A stretch of 64,000 bases of DNA. Source: Roseovarius gaetbuli (GTDB lineage Bacteria; Pseudomonadota; Alphaproteobacteria; Rhodobacterales; Rhodobacteraceae). The stretch covers positions 32,815 through 96,814 of the forward strand of contig NZ_FWFJ01000011.1 in assembly GCF_900172365.1 (NCBI RefSeq), written 5' to 3'. The notes under the pieces were generated by a model. It was not told the DNA's origin. It searched no databases and saw only the letters and a program-made list of their open reading frames with translations. Positions 43,521 to 50,994 of this stretch are shown here, piece by piece (positions within the stretch are counted from its first letter, which is position 1; each line of letters opens with the position of its first letter). A program made the position numbers and the translations under genes.

Positions 43521-46247
43521 ATGACACAGCAAATCACACTGTCGGAGCTTAAAGCCAAAATTCGCGATATCGACACCCCGGACGAGGAGATCGCCGCCTA
43601 TCTTGTGGAGGCGCCCGACGTTTCGGATGCCTTTGCCCCGCAGGTGCGGATCAATCCGGAACTGGTGGATGACGAGGGCGTCGAGGCCGATGTCGCCATG
43701 CGGTTTTTCAATGCCATGTCCAAACGCCGCCGCCAGAAAAGGTATCAGCGCAAGATCGACAACGGCTGGAGTGGACTTCGCATCGTGTCCGAAGGCGATA
43801 GCTGGTTTCAGTATCCGTTCCTGCTGCGCGATGTGATCGACCAGCTGTTCGACGATTTCGCGATCTATAGCCTCGGGGCGGCTGGTGATCTGGTGCAGGA
43901 CATGCTGGATCAGGACGAGATAATGCAGGCGGTGCGCCAGCAAAAGCCGCATGTGTTCCTGATCAGTGGCGGCGGCAATGACCTTTTGGGCGACGGCATG
44001 CTGAAGACCGCAGTGCATCCGTTCAAGGCGGGCAGGGCGGCCAAGGACTATCCCAACGCCACCTTTGGCAAGCGCCTCAAGGATATCATCGGCGTTTATC
44101 GCTCGATCTTTACCGCGCTGCTCGCCGAATTTCCGGGGCTGAAAATTCTCTGCCACGGCTATGATTACGCCCAGCCCGACAACGCCCGCTGGCTCGGCAA
44201 GCCGATGGCCAGCCTCGGCATCAAGGACAAGGCGCTTCAGGCGCAGATCGTGGCCGAGATGATCAACCGCTTCAACGCGGCCCTCGTGACGCTGGCGGCA
44301 GAGTTTCCGGGCTCGGTCGTGCGCGTCAGCTGTTTGAATGCGGTGGGCGACAACTGGCACGACGAGTTGCACCCCAACAACCGTGGCTATGCCGACGCCG
44401 CCGATAAATTCCGCTCGGTGATTGCCTCGATGTTCGGCTCAGTCACCGAGTTCGAGACCACCGCGCCGCTGTCGCCCGGCAAAGAGGCGATGATCGACGC
44501 GCAGGATCTTGAACCGCAGGCCTTTCGCGAGTTGGTCGATTTCCGGGGGCGCGAATTGCTGGAAACGCCCCTGCCGCCGACCGAAGACGAAGGCCGACGC
44601 AGGGAGATCGAACAGGACATCTCGCAGCACTTCGAGAAAATCTCGGGCGGGGCCGATTTCCTGCCGGCCAGCTTTCTCTATCGCGGGGCCGATGCGGCGG
44701 CTTCGGTCTGTCGCATCAACCTGCCGGGCGGGTCCGGCACCGGGTTTCTGATCGGCACCAGCAAGTTCATCATGACCAACAACCATGTCATCGCCGACAA
44801 GGAGGAAGCCCGCGAAGCGATTGCCGAGTTCCGGTTTGAAGAGGGCGGCGCAAGCCTGATGGTCAACCTTGATCCGGACCGGTTTTTCGTGACTTCGAAA
44901 GAGCTGGATTTCACCATCGTCGGCTGTGACGATCCCGCGCTGGACGAGTTTGATCCGATCCCGCTGTTGCGCAGCCCGTCGACGGTGACGCGCGGTGAAA
45001 AGGTCAATATCGTGCAGCACCCGCGCGGCCGCCCGAAAGAGGTGGCGCTTCACAACAATGACGTGCAGCGGGTCAAGGACAAGGTCGTCTGGTATGAAAC
45101 CGATACCGAGCCGGGATCGTCCGGCAGCCCGGTGTTCAATAACGCCTGGGATCTGGTCGCCCTGCATCACGCCGGCTGGATCGAGAATGGCGTCACCACC
45201 AACGAGGGCGTGCGGATCGCGGCCATCGTGTCGCATCTTGTGGCCCGCCAGCACAGCGAGGCGACCGGCTCACCGGGGTTGTTGGAGCTGCTCTCGACGG
45301 TCCCCGACAGTTCGCCGCATCTGGGGTTCTTTGATATCGCGGGCATCACCGGGTCGAGCACCCAGGAAGTCGAAATTCCGGAATACAAAGGCTCGCTTGA
45401 ATTTGCCGATATCGGGTTCTGGAACATCGAACATTTCAACGACGCGATTTCCGAGACGCGGGTGGAAGCGGTTGCCGGTGTGCTGGGTCATCTGTCGCTT
45501 GATGCCATGGGGCTTGTCGAGGTGCAAAAGGACGCGATGGACCGGCTGATTGCCTCGCTTCAGGCGCTTGGGCAGAGCTATGATTACAAATACCTCAACG
45601 TCAGGGGGCGTCAGGATCTTGCCGTTCTCTATGACAGCAAGACCACCGAGGTGAACATTTCCGCCAAGATCATGAACCGCCACAAATCGGCCTGGGCCGC
45701 GACAACCGGGACCGGGCGCACCGCCTTTCCGCGCCGCCCGTTGATCGCCAACGTCAAGGTCGCGCCCAACACCAAGGGCGGCGAGCCGGTGGAGTTCATC
45801 ATGATCCTGCTGCACCTCAAGGCGTTCGGTGATCCGCAAAGCAAGGCCCGCCGCCGCCTTGCTGCCGAAATCCTGACCGAGGTGATTGCCGATATCCGCG
45901 AGACCGAAAAGCTGCCTGTGGTGCTTGGCGGCGATCTTAACGAGACCCTGAACAATGACGTGCTCAGCCCTCTGACCGATGCGCCTGACCTATTCACGCT
46001 GACCACCGATGATGCCGCCGACAACGCGCTATCTTATGTAGGCGCGCGGTATCGGTCGTTGATTGATCACATCGTGGTCAGCAATGATGTGCGCATGTCA
46101 CCGATCAGCGGCGATGACGCGGCCATTGTGCGGCTTGACAAGACGGTGGCGGATTTCACGCGCGATGTCTCGGATCACGTGCCGCTTGTCATCCGCATGG
46201 TCAGCCGCGACGCGCCGATGCAGATTGGAGAAGCTGGCAAGGATTGA
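43521..46247 (+). CDS. Three-domain fusion: SGNH hydrolase, trypsin-like protease, EEP nuclease/phosphatase
   Basis: This 908-residue protein has a short helical N-terminal region (1-80), then an SGNH/GDSL-type hydrolase (block I G92-D-S94, GGGN153D, D281-x-x-H284), a trypsin-like protease (H422 in NNHV, D463 in LDFTIV, S534 in GSSGSP) and an endonuclease/exonuclease/phosphatase domain (N635, E667, H765, D805 and N807 in GGDLNE, D849, H886 in SDHVP). All three active sites look intact. There is no signal peptide or membrane segment. AAGGTG lies upstream. It is divergent from the small-protein/subtilase/ATP-grasp genes. Substrates are unknown; the combination is not one I recognise. Confidence 0.88.
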   Translation: MTQQITLSELKAKIRDIDTPDEEIAAYLVEAPDVSDAFAPQVRINPELVDDEGVEADVAMRFFNAMSKRRRQKRYQRKIDNGWSGLRIVSEGDSWFQYPFLLRDVIDQLFDDFAIYSLGAAGDLVQDMLDQDEIMQAVRQQKPHVFLISGGGNDLLGDGMLKTAVHPFKAGRAAKDYPNATFGKRLKDIIGVYRSIFTALLAEFPGLKILCHGYDYAQPDNARWLGKPMASLGIKDKALQAQIVAEMINRFNAALVTLAAEFPGSVVRVSCLNAVGDNWHDELHPNNRGYADAADKFRSVIASMFGSVTEFETTAPLSPGKEAMIDAQDLEPQAFRELVDFRGRELLETPLPPTEDEGRRREIEQDISQHFEKISGGADFLPASFLYRGADAAASVCRINLPGGSGTGFLIGTSKFIMTNNHVIADKEEAREAIAEFRFEEGGASLMVNLDPDRFFVTSKELDFTIVGCDDPALDEFDPIPLLRSPSTVTRGEKVNIVQHPRGRPKEVALHNNDVQRVKDKVVWYETDTEPGSSGSPVFNNAWDLVALHHAGWIENGVTTNEGVRIAAIVSHLVARQHSEATGSPGLLELLSTVPDSSPHLGFFDIAGITGSSTQEVEIPEYKGSLEFADIGFWNIEHFNDAISETRVEAVAGVLGHLSLDAMGLVEVQKDAMDRLIASLQALGQSYDYKYLNVRGRQDLAVLYDSKTTEVNISAKIMNRHKSAWAATTGTGRTAFPRRPLIANVKVAPNTKGGEPVEFIMILLHLKAFGDPQSKARRRLAAEILTEVIADIRETEKLPVVLGGDLNETLNNDVLSPLTDAPDLFTLTTDDAADNALSYVGARYRSLIDHIVVSNDVRMSPISGDDAAIVRLDKTVADFTRDVSDHVPLVIRMVSRDAPMQIGEAGKD

Positions 46248-46363
46248 ACGCGGCCAAGCCACGCAAAATTAGAGATCAGAACAGGACGAATGGTCAGGTC
46301 ACATGCGGCGTCATTCAGGGTAAGCTTAAACCCGCATGCCACCTGTTTCGAAGGACCCACGCG

Positions 46364-47089
46364 ATGAAAGACCATGCCATGGCCTATGACGCACTCCCGC
46401 ACTGGGACAGGCGCACGGCGCGCATGGCGGGCGCCCTTTACCTTGCGATTGCGCTCTGTGCTGGCTTCAGCATCGGCTATGTTCCGGCGCAGCTTGTCGT
46501 GGCGGGTGACGCTGCGGCCTCTGTGAGCAACCTGCTTGCCCGTCAGGGGCTGTTCAAGCTGGGCGTTCTGGCCGATTGCGCGGTGATCCTGTTCGAGATT
46601 GCGATCACCGCCATCCTGTTTGACCTGTTTCGCCCTGTCGGGCCGAAGATGGCGCTGATTGCCCTGATTGCACGCGCGGGCATGATCATGGTGATGGCGA
46701 TCAACCTGTTGATCTGGGTGATGCCCTATGCTTTGGCGAGCGGGGCGGACGGGCCGCAGAGGGCGCAGGTCAACGCGCTTGCACAGGTCTTTTTTGACGC
46801 GCATGCGATGGGCGTTTTCGTCTGGCAGTTGTTTTTCGGGGTGCACCTGCTTGCGCTTGGCTGGCTGATCCTAAGGTCAAGCGGTGTGCCGCATGCGTTG
46901 GGCTGGGGCCTGACTATCGGCGCGTTCGGATACCTTTTGCAGGGCATTGTCGAGCTGACCTTCACCGATATCGCCGCGCTCGATTATGCGAGTATCGCGC
47001 TTCTGGTAATTGTGACGCTGAGCGAAGTCGGCTTTGGGCTCTGGCTGGTGATCTGCGGTGGCCCCGGGCCGGGCGGTTATCCGGGATAG
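46364..47089 (+). CDS. DUF4386 family membrane protein
   Basis: This protein of about 241 residues has six to seven membrane helices and matches DUF4386 (RRTARMAGALYLAIALCAGF near the N-terminus as a landmark, and a conserved FFGVHLLALGWLI helix). Function is unknown. The ATG at 46364 has AAGGA 8 bp upstream; an upstream extension overlapping the previous gene is unlikely. It overlaps the convergent 166-residue protein gene by 13 bp at the 3' end. Confidence 0.78.
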   Translation: MKDHAMAYDALPHWDRRTARMAGALYLAIALCAGFSIGYVPAQLVVAGDAAASVSNLLARQGLFKLGVLADCAVILFEIAITAILFDLFRPVGPKMALIALIARAGMIMVMAINLLIWVMPYALASGADGPQRAQVNALAQVFFDAHAMGVFVWQLFFGVHLLALGWLILRSSGVPHALGWGLTIGAFGYLLQGIVELTFTDIAALDYASIALLVIVTLSEVGFGLWLVICGGPGPGGYPG

Positions 47090-47577
47090 TCGAAATCGGC
47101 GATGGATTGCCAGATATCGCGGTTGATCTGGGTCAGCTCGGCGATTGCGTCTTCGACCTGTCCGGCGGCGGCGGTATCGAGGTCATTGACCTGTCCCATC
47201 ATCAGCTTGTCCTTACGATCTGCTATGCGCATGAGGATCGTGCGTGGATTGCTGCCCTCGCCGTCGAAGGCGTAGATACAATGGTTATAGCGATTGCGCA
47301 GCGCCGATTGCCCCTGAATCCGTTTGGTCAGCATAAGCATCCGATCCCGCTCGGCCTGGCTGATCCGGGGAAGTTTGGCCAATCGCTCGACCATGTCGAT
47401 GCGCGCGCGCGTGGTGTTGAGAGTCAGGAAGACGACCGTGGCCGTTTCCTTGTCCATACCGGACAGCCCGGCGATCAGATGGATCAGCAGGCTCTCGGTG
47501 TTGGTCCAAGCGTAGTTGAGTTTGCCAATCAGCAGCAAAAAGGCATCAAAGTCGATCGGCTGTCCCGGCTCGGACAT
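47077..47577 (-). CDS. Conserved helical protein of unknown function
   Basis: This soluble 166-residue protein is predicted almost all helical (LIGKLNYAWTNTESLLIHLIAGL, landmark; RDRMLMLTKRIQGQSALRNRYNH). It has a pattern like proteins with a buried charged core (NRYNH, E-rich C-terminus) but I cannot name a family. It starts 2 bp after the LuxR-type regulator stop on the same strand and is probably co-transcribed with it. Confidence 0.65.
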   Translation of the reverse strand: MSEPGQPIDFDAFLLLIGKLNYAWTNTESLLIHLIAGLSGMDKETATVVFLTLNTTRARIDMVERLAKLPRISQAERDRMLMLTKRIQGQSALRNRYNHCIYAFDGEGSNPRTILMRIADRKDKLMMGQVNDLDTAAAGQVEDAIAELTQINRDIWQSIADFDYPG

Positions 47578-47579
47578 GA

Positions 47580-48311
47580 TCAGCGCCTTTCGATCTTATC
47601 TTTGTTTCCCAGGAACCAGACCGCGGCCTCGGTGCGGTTGTTCACCCCAAGCTTGGCGATGACGTGATGCAGGTGAAGCTTTACCGTGTGCTGCGACAGC
47701 TTGAGTTCGTCGGCTATTATCTTGTTTTGCTTACCTTCCGCGACCGAGCGCAGAACCTGCAATTCCCGATCTGTCAGATGCGCGTCTTGCGCTGTGGCTT
47801 CGGCGTCGGCGGTCTCGCTGTGTGAATTGGGCCTCGGGCCGGGCGACAGGGCATGGGGCGATTGTTCAGGCGAAAGCAGTTCTGACGGCACGTAGCGTTC
47901 GCCGCAGACAAGCAGGCGCAGCACCGACACCCAGCGATCCACCTCTATTTGCATCGGCAAAAATCCGACATGCCGTAGGTCCGGCGTTTTATGGGTGGAC
48001 TCGACAATTTTGCAGGCACTGCTTGCATTTCGATAGGCCAAGGCGAAATGCGTGTTCGGAAATTCGGCGCGCAACTTGACAATCAAGTGTTCAAGGTCAC
48101 CAACCATTGTTTCATCCACCAGGATGATCCGCACCGATGTGCGCTCCTCGGCCTCGATGTCAAACAGGTCGCCGACTGCGGCGATCCGGGTAAAGTTGAG
48201 GTACCCGAGTTCACGTTCCGCCAGATTCAGAACGGCATCCGAAAAACTGAGTGGACTGCCGACAAAGAAACCGTCGAAAACTCTGCCGTTTGGCATTTCT
48301 CCACTTAACAT
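47580..48311 (-). CDS. LuxR family transcriptional regulator
   Basis: This 243-residue regulator has a receiver-like N-terminal region (about 12-145) in which the acidic pocket is poorly conserved (RIILVDETMV), a linker rich in Ser, Pro and Ala, and a C-terminal LuxR/FixJ helix-turn-helix (LTDRELQVLRSVAEGKQNK and LSQHTVKLHLHHVIAKLGV, about 176-235). It resembles regulators of exopolysaccharide or biofilm genes. It faces away from the Asn/Gly-rich secreted protein gene across a 783-bp region, which it may control. Signal input is unknown. Confidence 0.85.
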   Translation of the reverse strand: MLSGEMPNGRVFDGFFVGSPLSFSDAVLNLAERELGYLNFTRIAAVGDLFDIEAEERTSVRIILVDETMVGDLEHLIVKLRAEFPNTHFALAYRNASSACKIVESTHKTPDLRHVGFLPMQIEVDRWVSVLRLLVCGERYVPSELLSPEQSPHALSPGPRPNSHSETADAEATAQDAHLTDRELQVLRSVAEGKQNKIIADELKLSQHTVKLHLHHVIAKLGVNNRTEAAVWFLGNKDKIERR

Positions 48312-49094
48312 AACGATATTTCAAACCCCCTCGAGTTTGAGCATCTGTTGTCTCCCCAGCGTAAGCACCCCGAGTAAAACAGGTTTTCACGGCCATGCTT
48401 TTGATAATTGTCAGTCGTCGCTAAGCAACTTCCGGTAGAGCCGCTGATCTTGAATGTTTCATCGATGCACGGATCCAAAGCGCTTTTTCTGTTGTGCTTG
48501 CCTCACAACCAATTGTTTTTATGAGAATTATTAAAAAAATCTACTCGGTAAATTGAGGTCACGGCCTTATTGAAACGGCGTGATCTCACGACAATGTTAA
48601 CATATCTTTCGGTCAGTATCCGCCTGTTTCCACATTTTCGCCGGTGAGAACACAGCCACGCGCGCCGGAAAACATGTCGTTTAGGACTAGTAGATTCGGA
48701 GTAATTCTTCGGTTTCCACACAGGTGAGATTCAATTTATCTTTTGAAAGCAGAAGGATGCTGGCGCTCGGCCGCTTAACCTTTTGTGCGGCTTACCGGCG
48801 CCGTCATATTTTGTGAAGCTTATCAAGTCACGACCACGTGATGGCAAATGCTGGGGGGCTTTGCCGGGGAGAGACTTGGGGCGTTATCTCAAATCAAACC
48901 GATGCAGATCCTCTCGACGCAAGCGAAAAGGGGGTATGCTTAACGGATATCGGCACAATCGCACTTGGGTGACCTTTGGATCGAGTCATCGTCCGACGCG
49001 CCCGACACCACATTCCAATTGAAAACCACATCTGCACGTTGATCGCTTTTGATAGAGTGGCGATCCCGTAGATGTCTTTGACGGAGATACCACA
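48312..49094. other. Long AT-richer intergenic region, probable regulatory hub
   Basis: This 783-bp stretch has no convincing gene; small ORFs here lack ribosome sites and family features. Base composition is visibly lower in GC than the flanks (for example 48481-48560). It contains a perfect inverted repeat TCACG-ACCA-CGTGA at 48828-48841, and two copies of GTTTCCACA followed by GGTGAGA (48626-48649 and 48712-48729, spacers of 8 and 2 nt). It separates the LuxR-type regulator from the Asn/Gly-rich gene and probably holds the promoters of both. No sRNA could be assigned. Confidence 0.55.
48828..48841. promoter_or_regulatory. Inverted repeat, candidate operator
   Basis: TCACGACCACGTGA has perfect 5-bp arms around a 4-nt spacer. 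It is 254 bp before the Asn/Gly-rich gene. A LuxR-type dimer site is possible; binding is not shown. Confidence 0.4.
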
Positions 49095-50843
49095 ATGTCT
49101 GGTAACAGAAATCTGCTTTTCCCAATGGGCGGTCATGGTCATCAGCACCAGGACCAAGATCAGGGTCAGGGTCAGGGTCAGGGCCAAGGTCAGGCGCAAG
49201 CCGAGCTTCAGGCCCAGCTTCAGGCTCAGGCGCAGTCATCCGAAAATGACAACGACAACGGCAACCTGAACGGCAACGGCAATGGCAACCTGAACGGCAA
49301 CGGCAACCTGAACGGTAATGGCAATGGCAACCTGAACGGCAATGGCAATGCCAACGGCAACCAGAACGCCAGTTCCAATGGCAATGCCAACGGCAACGGC
49401 AACCTGAACGGTAACGGCAACCTGAACGGCAATGGCAACATCAACGCCAACGGCAATGCGAACGCCAACACGAACACGTCTAACACCGACGTCAACGTGG
49501 ACGTCGATATCGGTCTGACCGGATATGAGCCGACCGATGACGACTTTGCCGACATCGACTTGGATCATTCCAACGCCGGTGATTTCATCATGGCCAGGGG
49601 CGATATCAACTATAGCCCCGGCAATGACCTCAACCTCGAAGACATCCTCAACGATGCGCTGAACGGGGCGGGGAATGATTCTGCGACGGTCAACGCGCAA
49701 TCCAACAACCTCTATGACAACGACAGCTTGAGCGGCGTATCCAACAGCGGGTCGCTCAGCCAGACCAACACATCCACGGGCGGCTATGCCGAAGCGGATG
49801 ACGGCATCGCTGCCGGGTCTGATGGCGGTTCGGCCAGCGGTCAGGCCAATGCCAATAGTGGCGCGGCCCTTGGCGGTCTGGGGATCGGCGGCGCAGGTGG
49901 CGCAACCGGTGGCGCAAGCGGTAACGGCGGAAATGCCGGTGCGGCTGGCGGCACGGGCGCCAATGGCGCCGGGGCGACATCTGTCGGTGTTGGTCTCGGG
50001 CTCGGCGGTGCGTCGTCCGGTGCCGGTGCGACCGGCGGTGAAGGCGGCGATGCGGGCTCGCTCGCAGCAGGCCTTGGCGGCGGCGTCGGGCTTTCGGGTG
50101 CAAATGCCGAAGGTGGTGACGGTGGCGATGCCGGTGCGATCGGTGCTGGTGGCGGTGCGGCGGGTGCCGGTGCTGACAGCAGCAATACCGGCGATGCCGG
50201 AGCATTGGGTGCCGGGCTTGGCCTGTTGAACCTCGGACTTGCCGGGGCCAACAACGGTGAAACCGGCGATGCCGACGCGGGTGCCATTGGCGCCGGTCTT
50301 GGCGCTGCGGATGCCGCAGGTGGGGACGGCGGCAACGCCGGTGCGGCCTCTGGCGCAGCGGGTATGGGCATCGGACAAGCGACCTCCGGTGACTCGACCG
50401 GCGGTGACGTCGGTGGTGCCTATGCAGCCTCGGGTGCATTGAACAGCACCGCGGGCTACGGCGGCCAGAACGGCGCGGTCGGTGGTGACGGCGGCGACGG
50501 CTATGGTGGCCATGCATGGGGCGGTGATACCGGCGCAGGCTTTGGCGGCCAATCGTGGGTCGGCGGCGTCCAGGCCGGTGGCGGCACATCCGGCGCAGGC
50601 GGTGACGCCTATGTTGGCGGTGGCGGCAACGGTGGCAACGCCGGAATGTGGGGGTCGAACAACGGTGATGATGGTTTCGTGACCGGCGAATCCTTTGCAT
50701 CGGCTGCCTCGCAGATCGACACCACGGCGTTCAACCAGAACATCGTCATGGGTGCCAACGTGCTTGGCAACACCGTTGATATGACGGTCGTTGGCGGCTC
50801 GTTCAGCTCGAGCTTCATCGGCGACGACAGCGACGGCGCATAA
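49095..50843 (+). CDS. Asn/Gly-rich low-complexity protein, probable secreted matrix protein
   Basis: This 582-residue protein has a Gln/Gly/His-rich start (17-50), an Asn-Gly repeat block (about 55-130; units N-G-N-G-N-L), an acidic segment (about 135-200) and a long Gly/Ala-rich part (about 245-540; units GGDGGDAG, GAGLG). The C-terminal 45 residues are beta-prone (VMGANVLGNTVDMTVVGG). There is no Sec signal peptide. The next three genes are a related-looking protein and a type I exporter, so it is probably type I cargo acting at the cell surface or in biofilm. RTX calcium nonapeptides are absent. Confidence 0.75.
   Translation: MSGNRNLLFPMGGHGHQHQDQDQGQGQGQGQGQAQAELQAQLQAQAQSSENDNDNGNLNGNGNGNLNGNGNLNGNGNGNLNGNGNANGNQNASSNGNANGNGNLNGNGNLNGNGNINANGNANANTNTSNTDVNVDVDIGLTGYEPTDDDFADIDLDHSNAGDFIMARGDINYSPGNDLNLEDILNDALNGAGNDSATVNAQSNNLYDNDSLSGVSNSGSLSQTNTSTGGYAEADDGIAAGSDGGSASGQANANSGAALGGLGIGGAGGATGGASGNGGNAGAAGGTGANGAGATSVGVGLGLGGASSGAGATGGEGGDAGSLAAGLGGGVGLSGANAEGGDGGDAGAIGAGGGAAGAGADSSNTGDAGALGAGLGLLNLGLAGANNGETGDADAGAIGAGLGAADAAGGDGGNAGAASGAAGMGIGQATSGDSTGGDVGGAYAASGALNSTAGYGGQNGAVGGDGGDGYGGHAWGGDTGAGFGGQSWVGGVQAGGGTSGAGGDAYVGGGGNGGNAGMWGSNNGDDGFVTGESFASAASQIDTTAFNQNIVMGANVLGNTVDMTVVGGSFSSSFIGDDSDGA
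49255..49475 (+). repeat. Tandem AACGGCAA(C/T)GGC-type repeat inside CDS
   Basis: About 220 bp of short tandem units coding for Asn-Gly-Asn-(Gly/Leu/Ala). Units recur with variable order (AACGGCAATGGC, AACCTGAACGGC). Such repeats can change length by slippage, so copy number may vary between strains. Confidence 0.8.
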
Positions 50844-50857
50844 GCGTCACACAACAT

Positions 50858-50889
50858 GGTCTGAGCCCGGAGCCCTCTGGGCTCAGACC
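50858..50889 (+). terminator. Strong hairpin after the Asn/Gly-rich gene
   Basis: GGTCTGAGCCC pairs perfectly with GGGCTCAGACC (11 bp, 10-nt loop), followed by CCTTTC. It lies 15 bp after the stop. The T-run is short, so it may be a partial terminator or a 3'-stabilising element that lets the cargo gene be expressed more highly than the downstream exporter. Confidence 0.65.
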
Positions 50890-50994
50890 CCTTTCAGGAA
50901 AGGCGCGTTTTCAGACTGAGCGCAAAATACTGCGCACCATCAGCGGGAAACCAGCCTGAACCCGGCAACCATTTGAACGTAAAGCGAGGTTGCG

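Noticed and set aside
48503..48721. 72-residue frame in the long intergenic region
   Set aside because: No ribosome site, odd Arg/Asn-rich composition, and it spans the duplicated GTTTCCACA elements; probably not coding.
49255..49475. Possible CRISPR array from short repeated units
   Set aside because: Units are contiguous and in frame with a gene, without unique spacers; it is coding low-complexity sequence.
49840..50680. RTX calcium-binding repeats or a PE_PGRS-like protein
   Set aside because: GGDGGDAG-type repeats lack the GGxGxDxUx spacing of RTX, and the resemblance to PE_PGRS is compositional only.
49236..50700. Long open frames antisense to the Asn/Gly-rich gene
   Set aside because: Repeat-driven frames with implausible Arg/His or Thr/Ala composition and no ribosome site; the plus-strand gene has a start context and operon logic.
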